From positions 29,505 to 93,504 of the forward strand of contig JAOABP010000008.1 of the NCBI GenBank assembly GCA_026418295.1: a stretch of DNA of 64,000 bases, in the 5' to 3' direction. A model generated the notes under the pieces. It saw only the letters and a list, made by a program, of their open reading frames with translations, was not told the origin of the DNA and searched no databases. Within the stretch, counting starts at the first letter, position 1, and each line of letters starts with the position of its first letter. Shown here one piece after another: positions 24,832 through 34,134 of this stretch. This DNA is from Caldifarciminota bacterium. Its GTDB lineage: Bacteria; Hydrothermota; Tepidihabitantia; Tepidihabitantales; Tepidihabitantaceae. The translations under genes and the position numbers were made by a program.

Positions 24832-27711
24832 ATGAATGAATCACGCTGGCGCCTGGTTATTTTTCTGCTGGTATTTCTGGTGGTTCTGGGCGTCTATCTC
24901 TACAGTGTTGCGCCCACCGCATCCTTCTGGGACTGTGCCGAACTGATCGCTGTCTCCTACATTGCGGGTATTCCTCATCCGCCCGGCACACCGCTGTTTG
25001 TCATGCTGGGCAGAATCTTCACTATGCTGCCAATCGGCCGGGAAATCGCCTTCCGGGTGAATCTCATACCTGCCCTGTTCGGTGCCTTCTCCTGCGGACT
25101 GCTCTATCTCATTGTCATCAAGATTCTTGCTATCAACGCCGCCACAGAAAAGGACCGGCGCCCGTGGTTACCGCACATTGCCGGTGTCTTCGGTGCCCTG
25201 ATGTGCGGGTTTGCCTACTCCTACTGGGATAACTGTGTCGAGGCTGAAGTCTACGGTCCCTGTGTGGTCATCGCCCTCACTGTGCTCTACCTGGCGCTCG
25301 TCTGGCGCGAAGGCCGGGAAAAGGGGACCGGTGACAACCGTCAGATTCTTGCCGCCATCTTTCTGCTGTTTGTCGCCACCGGCATCCACTTCACCCCGAT
25401 GCTGGTGGTCTTTGCGGTGCTCATCTTCGCCCTGCTCGTTGACCGGCAGGCGGTAATTCATCTGCGCTTCATTGAATTCATGGTCGGCTACCTGCTGATC
25501 CTGACCGTGAATGAAATGGGACTTTCTGCCGGCACCTTCATCGTTGTGCCCCTGATCCTCGCCGGCACCTATTATGCCATCCGGATCATGGAGCGCTCGG
25601 AAAGGAATCTTACTCTCCTCTACGGACTGGGAATTCTGGCTGGCGTCTTCCTCGTCGCCTACATCGGTGCCGGACAGAAGCTCATGGATGATATTGTCCT
25701 CTTCCTCGCCTCCCCGACCGTTGCCTTCATTGAGCGCTGGTTCCGCTCTCCGGTGCTGGTAGTCCTCTTCATCCTCGGCTACGGCGGCTACCTCTACTGG
25801 CTCCACACCCGGAAGAAACTGCGTGCCGGCTATGTCGGTCTGCTTCTCGGACTGGTCCTGCTTGCCGGCACAGTCCAGTTCATCATGCTCATCCGTGCCC
25901 GCCACTATCCGACAATCAACGAAGTGGAACCGGCACGCTGGCGGGACTTCGTCAGCGTGCTCAAGCGGGAGCAGTATGACCCGATGCGCCTGTTTCCGCG
26001 CAAAACCCAGTTTCTCACCGAAGATGAATGGCGGGCTAACCGCAATCCGGTCTTTGATGTCTTCCGCGCCTACATTGAGCAGATCGCCTTTTACACCCGC
26101 TACTTCCTCTGGCAGTGGGGCAATGAGCGCTTTCTGGATGTCCTCTTTACCAACATCCCCCGCATCTTTCTCCGGCTCTCCTGGCAGGGAATACTGGGAC
26201 TGATTCCTCCGCTGCTCGGCATCTGGGGTATGGTCCATCAGTTCAAGCGGGACAAGAAATCCTTCGCCCTGATCTTTGTTGCCTTCATCGTCGCCTCACT
26301 CGGACTGCTCACCTATCTCAATCTGAAATTTTCCCCTTCCGACCCCAGACCCGAGCTCAAGTTCCGGGAGGTGCGCGAGCGTGACTACTTCTTTGCCTTC
26401 TCATTTGTCTTCTACACCATCTTCATCGGTAATGGCGCCTATGCCCTGCTCAAATGGCTTGATGCGGAACTGAAGGATAAAAAATTTGCCCCGATGCCCG
26501 TTGTTGCCGGCCTCGTCCTTACCTTCGGATTTGTCCCGATGCTGCTCAATTACAAGACCGTCACCCGGCGCCACAACTGGATTCCCGCCGAATACGGCTA
26601 TAACATGCTCGTCTGCTGTGAGGGGGATAAGGCGGTCGTTTTCACCAACGGTGATAACGACACCTTTCCGCTCTGGTTCATGCAGACCGTGCCCTCCATC
26701 GTGGCGGGCAACGATCCCAACTTCGGCAAGAATGTGGCAGTCGCCAACCTGTCACTGCTCAACACCCCCTGGTACTGCAAACAGCTCAAGCGCTGGGGGG
26801 CACCGATCTCCTTCAGCGAGGAGGAGATTGACCGTCTGCCTCAGGGCTTTGTGACCAAAAACAACCGGGTGGTTCTGCTCAAGGACATCATGATCCGCAA
26901 CATCGTTGCCACCGCCGGCGGAGTGAGGCTTATCTGGCCTCAGGACTATGAGTCCACACCGCAGGAGTTCATGGCGAAGGTATTCGGGTCCGGTTATCAG
27001 CCCCGCAGTCCGGTCTATTTCGCCACCACTGTCTCCCCCGACAATATGCAGGATGTCCAGCCTTATCTGCGGCTTGAAGGTCTGGTCCAGCGGGTCGTCG
27101 GCGAACGGGAAAAGATTCCGGGTGAAGGACAGATTGACACTGCCCGCACCCGCCGGCTCCTGTTTGAGCAGTTCAAGATGAAATCGATGCTCGACCCGCG
27201 CGTGGAGAAGGATGAAAATACCCGCGGCCTGCTCATCACCTACGCCCATTCCTACCTCCTTCTGGCAATGGAATACGCCCGCACCGGCAACTATGCCGCT
27301 GCCTGCTCAACACTGCAACCGGCACTCCGTTTCGAACTGGAAGCACCGCAGAAGATGCTTCTCTTCTATCACTACTCCCGCTTCTCAGCACTGAGCAGCA
27401 ACTACTCCGCGGCACTGATGGCGGTCGATTCGGCACTCGCCTATGCCGGCGAAGACCCCAGACTCCGGCTCGAACTGATACTCCAGCGCGGTCTGATCGC
27501 TCAGGGTATGGGCAACTACCCGGAGGCAGAGAAGATGTTCCAGCAGGCGCGGGCAATGTACCCGGATGAATGGCAGCTCGTCAATGTCCTCTACCGGCTC
27601 TATGTTGACGACCTGCACGACTATAACCGCGCCCGCACGCTGCTTACTGACTGGCTCCGGCGTCATCCTGCCGACTCCAATGCCGCCCGGCTGCTGCACG
27701 CACTGCCTTAA
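24832..27711 (+). CDS. DUF2723 membrane glycosyltransferase-like protein with TPR tail
   Basis: The 959-residue polytopic membrane protein matches DUF2723 (GT117-like): an opening transmembrane helix, then APTASFWDCAELIAVSYIAG and GIPHPPGTPLFVMLGR. About 10-12 helices span the first 580 residues. A soluble part with tetratricopeptide-like repeats (for example NYAAACSTLQPAL, GNYPEAEKMFQQARAMYPDEW) ends the protein. Relatives resemble protein O-mannosyltransferases, so a role in glycosylating exported proteins is inferred. The ATG is preceded by AAAGGAG. Confidence 0.85.
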   Translation: MNESRWRLVIFLLVFLVVLGVYLYSVAPTASFWDCAELIAVSYIAGIPHPPGTPLFVMLGRIFTMLPIGREIAFRVNLIPALFGAFSCGLLYLIVIKILAINAATEKDRRPWLPHIAGVFGALMCGFAYSYWDNCVEAEVYGPCVVIALTVLYLALVWREGREKGTGDNRQILAAIFLLFVATGIHFTPMLVVFAVLIFALLVDRQAVIHLRFIEFMVGYLLILTVNEMGLSAGTFIVVPLILAGTYYAIRIMERSERNLTLLYGLGILAGVFLVAYIGAGQKLMDDIVLFLASPTVAFIERWFRSPVLVVLFILGYGGYLYWLHTRKKLRAGYVGLLLGLVLLAGTVQFIMLIRARHYPTINEVEPARWRDFVSVLKREQYDPMRLFPRKTQFLTEDEWRANRNPVFDVFRAYIEQIAFYTRYFLWQWGNERFLDVLFTNIPRIFLRLSWQGILGLIPPLLGIWGMVHQFKRDKKSFALIFVAFIVASLGLLTYLNLKFSPSDPRPELKFREVRERDYFFAFSFVFYTIFIGNGAYALLKWLDAELKDKKFAPMPVVAGLVLTFGFVPMLLNYKTVTRRHNWIPAEYGYNMLVCCEGDKAVVFTNGDNDTFPLWFMQTVPSIVAGNDPNFGKNVAVANLSLLNTPWYCKQLKRWGAPISFSEEEIDRLPQGFVTKNNRVVLLKDIMIRNIVATAGGVRLIWPQDYESTPQEFMAKVFGSGYQPRSPVYFATTVSPDNMQDVQPYLRLEGLVQRVVGEREKIPGEGQIDTARTRRLLFEQFKMKSMLDPRVEKDENTRGLLITYAHSYLLLAMEYARTGNYAAACSTLQPALRFELEAPQKMLLFYHYSRFSALSSNYSAALMAVDSALAYAGEDPRLRLELILQRGLIAQGMGNYPEAEKMFQQARAMYPDEWQLVNVLYRLYVDDLHDYNRARTLLTDWLRRHPADSNAARLLHALP

Positions 27712-27716
27712 ACTGG

Positions 27717-28046
27717 ATGCATGAGTTTGCCATTACCAGCAGCCTGATCAGTCAGGTAATCAGGGAGGCGGAAAAAAACGGCGCCCGCCGAATCCGGCGG
27801 ATCACCCTGCTGATCGGCGAACATTCCTCCGTTGTCCCCGAATGTGTCCGGTTTTACTTTAACCGGCTCAAGGATCACCCGCTGCTGAAGAGTGCCGAGC
27901 TGGAATTCAGACCGGTCCCGCTCCGCCTGCGCTGTCCGAAATGCGGGCAGGAGTTCGGCTCGATCGAAGAGATGTGCAGCTGCAATGCCGGTGCTGAAAT
28001 CACCGGCGGTGATGAACTGACCGTAGAAAGCATGGAAATTGAATAG
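27717..28046 (+). CDS. hypA: Hydrogenase/urease nickel incorporation protein HypA
   Basis: The 109-residue protein has the nickel-binding MHE N-terminus, mature from the ATG at 27717. A zinc site follows, CPKCG and later CSC, and the end GDELTVESMEIE is typical of HypA. It delivers nickel to [NiFe]-hydrogenase. No other hyp or hydrogenase genes are in the window. It lies in line between DUF2723 and an FG-GAP protein. Confidence 0.93.
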   Translation: MHEFAITSSLISQVIREAEKNGARRIRRITLLIGEHSSVVPECVRFYFNRLKDHPLLKSAELEFRPVPLRLRCPKCGQEFGSIEEMCSCNAGAEITGGDELTVESMEIE

Positions 28047-28055
28047 GGAGGATTT

Positions 28056-29780
28056 ATGAATGCAATACTTGTAATCCTGATTGCCCTGCAACCGGGACTG
28101 AAGATTGAGTTCACCGGACCGGAAACAGAAGTCCCGGGTATGCTCACCATCACTCCGGCAGACCTGCCGGCAGAGCTGCCGGCAACCGACGAGCTGCGGG
28201 TCATGCCCGGCTGGCCGAAAAAGGTAACCTACAATCCCCAGTTCGGACCGGCACGGGGAATCACCCTTGCCGATCTTGACGCTGACGGCCGGCAGGAGGT
28301 GATCATGCCTTCAACCGCCGGACAGCTCCATGTCTGGCGTTATGATGGCAGCTATTATCCCGGCTGGCCGAAAAGTTTTTCCTATATGGGCCAGTATGCG
28401 GCGGCAGCAGCCGATATCGACCGGGATGGCCTGATTGAGATTGCCATCTGTACCCGGGGCATGACCAGCGGCGGTGCGGTCTATGTCTATGACCGCAACG
28501 GCAATGTCAAGCCCGGATTTCCCTTCAACGGTCTGGTCAACGGCAACTTTGCCGATTCCCCCACGCTGGCAGACATCGACGGCGACGACACGCTGGAAAT
28601 CATCGCCGGAGAACGGGACTGGCCGATCGGCCATCTCCATGTCCTGCGCCACAACGGCACCCGCCAGCCCGGGGCCTGGCCCTGTTCACTTGACCATGTG
28701 CCCGCACTCGGTGCTGCGGTTGGCGACATCAACCTTGACGGCCAGCAGGAAATCGTCTACGCCTCCTATAACTCACTCTATGTCCTGCATCCTGACGGCA
28801 CCGTTCTGCCCGGCTGGCCCGTCACAAGCCCCAACGGTGCCAAGTTCTCCTACCAGTCACCCGCACTTGCCGACCTCGATGGCGACGACACGCTGGAAAT
28901 CATCGTCGCCATGCATCAGGGAACCCAGGGTGTCTATGTCTTCCGCCACAACGGCACCATTATGAACGGCTGGCCCTGCCCCTTCCCGCGCTGGACCTAC
29001 TGTCCGCCCACGGTTGCTGACCTGTATCTCAACGGTGAGCTCAACGTACTGTGCGGTCTGTCCGGTGTGGTCAGTGGTGGTGCCTCGGTACTCTATGCCC
29101 TGAGTGCTGACGGCTCAATCCTGCCCGGTTTCCCGGTGTTTCAGCCCAACGGCGATGCGGCTGAGGGCAATATCACCGTTGCCGACATTGACGGGGACGG
29201 CGACATGGAAATAATTTTTACCAGCAACCTGCTCTCCAACACCGACACCCTCGGCTACCTCTTTGCCGTGCACCATGACGGCACCCCGGTCTCCGGCTGG
29301 CCCCTGCGGCCAAGGGGCTGGACCTATCTCAACGGTGCCACCGTTGCGGATGTTGACGGCGATGACACGATGGACATCGTTGCCGTCTCCTATGATAACG
29401 CCAATACGATGAGCGTCACCATCTGGGAGACCGATGTCCCCTGGTCCCGGACCTGCTGGCAGTGGCCCACCTACCAGTTTGACATGCAGCGCACCGGTCT
29501 TTACCGCTATCCCGTCACCGGCATCAGTGAACACCACCATAATCTTCCGGGAAACTTCCGGCTGGTGCCGGGCGTTGCCCGTACGGGCGAATACATCCGG
29601 TTCCAGCCGGCACCGATGAAATCGCTGCCGGTCCGGCTTTATGACCATACCGGTGCCCGCATTTACGGTCTCACCGCCAAAACCGATGGATTCGTGCTTC
29701 CTCCCCGCCTCGCACCCGGCATCTACTTTGTTCAGGCCGGAACCGGTCAATTCTGCCAGAAACTGCTGATTACCAGATAG
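28056..29780 (+). CDS. Secreted FG-GAP/VCBS repeat protein with T9SS-type C-terminal domain
   Basis: The 574-residue protein has a short signal peptide. At least seven beta-propeller blades carry calcium-binding motifs such as LADLDADG, LADIDGDD, VADIDGDGD and VADVDGDD, alternating with LPGWP or SGWP loops. A Por-type sorting domain ends it (LAPGIYFVQAG). An integrin-like surface or binding protein is likely; no catalytic motif is seen. GGGAGG precedes the ATG, and a strong terminator follows the stop. Confidence 0.85.
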   Translation: MNAILVILIALQPGLKIEFTGPETEVPGMLTITPADLPAELPATDELRVMPGWPKKVTYNPQFGPARGITLADLDADGRQEVIMPSTAGQLHVWRYDGSYYPGWPKSFSYMGQYAAAAADIDRDGLIEIAICTRGMTSGGAVYVYDRNGNVKPGFPFNGLVNGNFADSPTLADIDGDDTLEIIAGERDWPIGHLHVLRHNGTRQPGAWPCSLDHVPALGAAVGDINLDGQQEIVYASYNSLYVLHPDGTVLPGWPVTSPNGAKFSYQSPALADLDGDDTLEIIVAMHQGTQGVYVFRHNGTIMNGWPCPFPRWTYCPPTVADLYLNGELNVLCGLSGVVSGGASVLYALSADGSILPGFPVFQPNGDAAEGNITVADIDGDGDMEIIFTSNLLSNTDTLGYLFAVHHDGTPVSGWPLRPRGWTYLNGATVADVDGDDTMDIVAVSYDNANTMSVTIWETDVPWSRTCWQWPTYQFDMQRTGLYRYPVTGISEHHHNLPGNFRLVPGVARTGEYIRFQPAPMKSLPVRLYDHTGARIYGLTAKTDGFVLPPRLAPGIYFVQAGTGQFCQKLLITR

Positions 29781-29800
29781 ACCGCATAAATAAAAAATTG

Positions 29801-29826
29801 AGGGGGTGTCCGGCCGGACACCCCCT
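29801..29826. terminator. Bidirectional terminator between convergent genes
   Basis: A 26-bp perfect palindrome with a 13-bp half AGGGGGTGTCCGG. It is flanked by an A-rich stretch on the left and TTGGTTTT on the right. It serves the FG-GAP gene (+) and the gingipain gene (-). Confidence 0.9.
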
Positions 29827-29846
29827 TTGGTTTTAACTGACCGGAC

Positions 29847-32800
29847 TCAGCGCTTGATCACCAGTTTCTGGGTTTCAACGCCACCGGGTGCAGTAACCTT
29901 CACCAGGTATACTCCGCAGGCGAGCCGGCTCGCATCCCAGCGCAGCTCCAGCCTGCCCGGTTCCAGCTGCCGGTCAAGAAGACCGGCAACCTGCCGGCCG
30001 GTGATGTCATAGAGTGCAACCTGCACCCGTCCTGCCTGATTCAGGTTGTAACTCAGGTACAGCATTCCGGAAAGCGGATTGGGAACAATTCTGATACCGG
30101 CAAATTCCGGACTCCGCTGACCCCCCTCCTCCGCCTGAATCCCGAGGTAGTTGTCATACCACGACTGGGCGCTGTCCGCATTGGCTTCAAAATCGGCGGC
30201 TGAGGTGCCACCGACAAAGGCGAATGCTACCCGCTGGCTCTCTCCCGGATTCAGACTGAACGGACCGGCTGAAACACCGATCGACCAGTCATAATTCCGG
30301 TTGGAGTTCCGCTGGACAATCGTGCCATTCAGAATCCGGAACTTCATCCCCTCGGTCATCGCCGAATCGGGATAAACATAGCGCGCATGGTCAATCGCAC
30401 ACAGGTTGGCAAAAGACTGCGGCTCAAGGATCTTCACCCCGACACAGGGGTTGGCGCTGGATGCGGAGCGCATGTAGCTGAACCGCTTGGTCTCATTGCT
30501 TGTCACCGTATTCTGGGTCGGATCTGCTCCGACATCAAAGTCGGCAAAGATACCGGCATAAAGCCCGTTCACCGCACTTGAGCCCTGATTCTGAATATCA
30601 TATACCAGCACGACAAAATCATCATAGCCGGGCTGTGCCGACATATAGCTGTTCTGGGTTATGCGCAGGTTCTTGGGGGTTGAATGGGCAGCATCACTCA
30701 GGACCGCCCGGAACTGCTCGTCGCCCGACTGCGGCGGGAAGATCATCCGCACACTGTCCACGAGCCGGAAGTCGGTATTGATACTGGATGCCGGCCGGCC
30801 GTAGAACCGGTCCACGACATAACTCTCGCTGTTACCCACCAGCAGACTTGAATAGTAAAGGTGGCTGGCACTCGTCTTCGGGTAGCAGAACCCGGCACCC
30901 AGATCCAGACTCGGCGGTTCGGTGAATCCGATTGAACCGAGCGCGGTTACGCTCAGTTTGCAGTTGCCGGTATCATGATTGACCCAGAGCTGTCCCGGCT
31001 GCTGCGGTGTCCCAACCGTCAGGCTGAATGTGGGATTCCAGCTGCCTTCGTTGCTGGTGATGTTGAGGGTGAAACTGACCTGACTGCCGGGCGGTGTTGA
31101 GGCGCTGGCGGTCAACCGGTAGCGGTCGCCCCGGGCGGTGTCATTTGCATTCAGCGTCCCGTAACTGGCGGTGGAATCGCTCATCGTGATATATCCTGAA
31201 GCGGTGCGCAGTCTGCCAGCAACATTTGTTGCCGGCGCACTGCCGATATTTTTCACCGTCACATAGAGATCAGCGGTCTCGCCCGGGTCGAGCTGATTGT
31301 TGCCCCCGTCATCAACAAAGGTCCGGATGATCGTGATATACGGCTGAGGTGTGCCCGGCACCACCACCACCGTCTTCTCCACCGGCAGATACTGCTTGCG
31401 GCTGACCGTCAGATACATCGTCCCCGTGGTCAACGGATTGATGGTCACCGTCGCAATCCCGCTGCCGTTCGTATACCCGACCTCGTGCACCTCTCCCGGC
31501 TTGTAACAGCAGACCAGCGCGCCGACCACCGGCGAACCGCCACTCGTCACCGTCACCTGAAAACTCTGGGCACCGGTCGTCACCGTATCCCGGTTCTGGA
31601 CGCTCATCGTGCCCGGCACTCCGTTCCACATCGGCAGTGCCGGATCTCCGAACAGATTCAGCTCATAATAACACCAGCGCCACACCGCCTGACTCTGGGC
31701 GATATAACCGTAGACACTCTTGCTTGAGCAGTGATTTCTGCCAATCTCCACCGTATCGCCGATGAAGTAATAGTCGTAGAAAATGCAGTCCAGTTTCTCA
31801 CTCGGTCCCATGGTCGGCGGCGTGCCCCAGCCGTAACGGGAGTTCATGATTGTCGCCACCGCCCCGCCGTAAGCGTTGTTCATCAGCGCCTCAGCCAGAC
31901 AGTCCTCAGCCTCAAAATTGCCCGAGATGCAGGCGATCGAATTCAGAATCACCGGCCGGGTCGAGTTGGTCTGACCGCTCGCAGTGCTGGTCGTATAAAT
32001 CGGGGTTCCGCTCTCAGTATAAAACCCGTAATCATCTCCGTGGGCAGCAGCATGGCAGAAATGATACCCCCGGTTGATTGAATCCCGCATCGGTGTGGTT
32101 GTGGTCGGATTGGCAATGTAGGCATCGGTCCAGCCGGATGGGGTCTTCGCTGCGATTGTCTCCGAGACCACCCGGCCCGAGTAGCCGGATGAGGACCAGA
32201 GCATCACATAGGGCAGCAGCATCCGCTGGAGATAGTCGGTGGTCGGAGTCTTCTCATAAAACAGCGTCTTGCTGATAAAGGTGTTCACCTGAGTTGCATT
32301 GTCCACCGATGCCCGGCCGATGAACAGATCATAGAACAGATCCACCGTATCTCCGCTCATCTCGCCGAAGATGTTGTTCCGGTTGCCGTCCCAGGACCAC
32401 TGCAGGTCCGCATAATAGAGATCGGCCGGAATGTCATCGGTAGTAGTTCCGACCACACACCTTGCCCGGCGTGCCGGCACCAGTGAATTGTCTCCCGCCA
32501 GCAGGACATAGATCAGCCCGTGATTGGTCCAGTAATCAATAATGAAATTTCTGATCTTCTCCTGCAGGTCCCGTCCCGGATAACGGGCGCTGATCGAGTC
32601 GGTGCGGAAGATGCGGGTGTAGAGCCCCTTCTTCGTCCGCCAGTCGGCAAGCGACTGAAAAGTGCTCGCCAGCGATCCGCTGGTGATAATCGCATAGTCA
32701 CAGTCCAGCTGGTCGGTCTGCCGGATTTCAGGTGCGAATCCGCCTACATCCTCCGGATTGACCACGACACTGCGCACCGCGGGCGCAAACGCCGCCAGCT

Positions 32801-33347
32801 GGCGCTCGGAAAGCCGCACCGGACTGACCGCCCCTTCCTGATAGCTGACCCTCACCTGCAGCCGCTTGTAAAGTGTCAGCCTGCCGCTTGCCGGCTCATA
32901 CTGGAGGGGATAGACTCCAAAACCGCACACCCGCCAGCCCATCATCGCGCCGGTATAGCCGTTCCAGTCATAGACCCTGCCTGGAAACGGTTCACTGCGG
33001 GAATAAACCTCTGGGTCCGGCGGGACAAACCCGGGCTGGCTCTTTGATGACAGTACCACCGGCTCCTGTGCCGGATGAACACGGTAGGAACCGGCAAGCA
33101 CCTCAACTTCAACCGGAATTACCTCGATCCCGGTTACTGTCGCATTTGCCGGAATGGCCAGATTCACCGGCACAACCGGCAGTGCCGGCCTGCCCGGTTC
33201 GGTGATTGAACCGGCATTTCTCAGCTGAACCACATCATAGCCGTTGGCACTGGTAATGATCAGCTCAGTTGGACTGAACTCCAGTGTCTTCGTAATCGTG
33301 CCGGCAAAAAGGAAAACCGGCACCAGCAGTACCGCATACCTTTTCAT
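29847..33347 (-). CDS. Gingipain-like C25 cysteine peptidase with T9SS-type C-terminal domain
   Basis: The 1166-residue protein has a signal peptide (about 1-16) and a propeptide-like region. The C25 catalytic domain opens at about residue 215 (CDYAIITSG) with the likely catalytic pair His436 (AAAHGDD) and Cys473 (SIACISGNFE). Ig-like and CARDB-like domains follow (VTVKNIGSAPATNVAG), then a Por sorting domain (LACGVYLVKVTA). It should be a large exported protease. It begins 10 bases after ndk, with TAAGGAG as its ribosome site, so ndk and this gene are probably one transcript. Confidence 0.9.
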   Translation of the reverse strand: MKRYAVLLVPVFLFAGTITKTLEFSPTELIITSANGYDVVQLRNAGSITEPGRPALPVVPVNLAIPANATVTGIEVIPVEVEVLAGSYRVHPAQEPVVLSSKSQPGFVPPDPEVYSRSEPFPGRVYDWNGYTGAMMGWRVCGFGVYPLQYEPASGRLTLYKRLQVRVSYQEGAVSPVRLSERQLAAFAPAVRSVVVNPEDVGGFAPEIRQTDQLDCDYAIITSGSLASTFQSLADWRTKKGLYTRIFRTDSISARYPGRDLQEKIRNFIIDYWTNHGLIYVLLAGDNSLVPARRARCVVGTTTDDIPADLYYADLQWSWDGNRNNIFGEMSGDTVDLFYDLFIGRASVDNATQVNTFISKTLFYEKTPTTDYLQRMLLPYVMLWSSSGYSGRVVSETIAAKTPSGWTDAYIANPTTTTPMRDSINRGYHFCHAAAHGDDYGFYTESGTPIYTTSTASGQTNSTRPVILNSIACISGNFEAEDCLAEALMNNAYGGAVATIMNSRYGWGTPPTMGPSEKLDCIFYDYYFIGDTVEIGRNHCSSKSVYGYIAQSQAVWRWCYYELNLFGDPALPMWNGVPGTMSVQNRDTVTTGAQSFQVTVTSGGSPVVGALVCCYKPGEVHEVGYTNGSGIATVTINPLTTGTMYLTVSRKQYLPVEKTVVVVPGTPQPYITIIRTFVDDGGNNQLDPGETADLYVTVKNIGSAPATNVAGRLRTASGYITMSDSTASYGTLNANDTARGDRYRLTASASTPPGSQVSFTLNITSNEGSWNPTFSLTVGTPQQPGQLWVNHDTGNCKLSVTALGSIGFTEPPSLDLGAGFCYPKTSASHLYYSSLLVGNSESYVVDRFYGRPASSINTDFRLVDSVRMIFPPQSGDEQFRAVLSDAAHSTPKNLRITQNSYMSAQPGYDDFVVLVYDIQNQGSSAVNGLYAGIFADFDVGADPTQNTVTSNETKRFSYMRSASSANPCVGVKILEPQSFANLCAIDHARYVYPDSAMTEGMKFRILNGTIVQRNSNRNYDWSIGVSAGPFSLNPGESQRVAFAFVGGTSAADFEANADSAQSWYDNYLGIQAEEGGQRSPEFAGIRIVPNPLSGMLYLSYNLNQAGRVQVALYDITGRQVAGLLDRQLEPGRLELRWDASRLACGVYLVKVTAPGGVETQKLVIKR

Positions 33348-33357
33348 TCTGCACTCC

Positions 33358-33771
33358 TTACGGTTGACTTAAATTGCCAAAGAAAAATCTGATTTCCCGC
33401 TCCACATCCTCAGCCGGATTGGCAGCATGGACCGCATTCTGCCGGACCGAAGAGCCGAACCGCTGCCGGAGTGTGCCGTCAGCCGCCCTTGCCGGATCGG
33501 TCGCACCGGCAAGCTCCCTTACCCGCTGCCGGGCGTTCTCACCCTCAACCAGCAGGGCAACCACCGGACCGGAAATGATGAACTCCACCAGCCCGGCAAA
33601 AAACTCCTTGCCCCGGTGGATGGCATAGAACTCCTCTGCCTCAGTTCGGGAGAGCCGGCGCATCACCAGACCGGCGATCTTCAGTCCGGCGCGCTCAATC
33701 GTGGTGATGATCTCACCGATCACCCCCCTTGCCACCGCATCCGGCTTGATCACGAGCAGCGTCTGCTCCAC
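33358..33771 (-). CDS. ndk: Nucleoside diphosphate kinase
   Basis: With the GTG start at 33771 the protein has 137 residues, the normal Ndk length, beginning EQTLLVIKPDAVARG. The catalytic phospho-histidine is His115 in NAVHAANP, where the family more often has HGSD. It moves phosphate between nucleotides. A longer frame to 33873 would cross the promoter. The GTG lies eight bases after a TAAAAT -10 box, so the mRNA is leaderless. Confidence 0.95.
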   Translation of the reverse strand: MEQTLLVIKPDAVARGVIGEIITTIERAGLKIAGLVMRRLSRTEAEEFYAIHRGKEFFAGLVEFIISGPVVALLVEGENARQRVRELAGATDPARAADGTLRQRFGSSVRQNAVHAANPAEDVEREIRFFFGNLSQP

Positions 33772-33779
33772 AAATAGAA

Positions 33780-33807
33780 ATTTTAACCGGTGGTAAACAG
33801 AAGTCAA
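33780..33807 (-). promoter_or_regulatory. ndk promoter
   Basis: Minus strand: TTGACT (33802-33807), 16 bp, TAAAAT (33780-33785), eight bases to the GTG start. Confidence 0.65.
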
Positions 33808-33840
33808 TTGCATAAACCCACCTGCCGGAAAAGCCCATCT

Positions 33841-33976
33841 ACAGTTAGAGTCAGTTCCAGCGTCTGATTTCACACCCTCCTGATGGCAAAAACTGGCACC
33901 TTTCAGTTAAATTTTGAATCTGCTGACAGTTAGTAACTCGATCGCCGCTGGCGGCCAGGCCCGGGGGCAGTTCCCC
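33841..33976 (+). repeat. Three-box intergenic element, copy B
   Basis: ACAGTTAGAGTC (33841-33852), 14 bases, ATTTCACACCC (33867-33877), then GGGGGCAGTTCCC at 33963-33975. A GCCG/CGGC hairpin lies at about 33943-33954. It occupies the gap between divergent ndk and the GlmU-like gene. The 363-bp gap shows no credible ORF. The rest of the gap, 33977-34101, holds an isolated TATAAT (33995-34000) without a clear -35 box, and nothing else recognisable. Confidence 0.6.
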
Positions 33977-34101
33977 TTACCCTACCCGCTCCGGTATAAT
34001 ATCCGGTTGTACCTAATGATTAATGACATCCGGAGCTGTGTCAGGTGACGCTGGTTTATCCCAGCAGCTGGAATCACTTGTGGCATCCCGACCGCTCCTG
34101 C

Positions 34102-34129
34102 TTGACAGGTTTTAACTGAAGATTATGCT
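34102..34129 (+). promoter_or_regulatory. Promoter of the GlmU-like gene
   Basis: TTGACA (34102-34107), 16 bp, TATGCT (34124-34129). The ATG at 34135 is where transcription should start, so the mRNA is leaderless. Confidence 0.55.
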
Positions 34130-34134
34130 TGACT

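Noticed and set aside
25168..26238. 356-codon frame opposite the DUF2723 gene
   Set aside because: Acidic low-complexity translation antisense to a recognised membrane protein; a shadow.
33995..34000. TATAAT as a separate promoter
   Set aside because: No acceptable -35 box at 15-18 bp, and a better promoter exists at 34102-34129.
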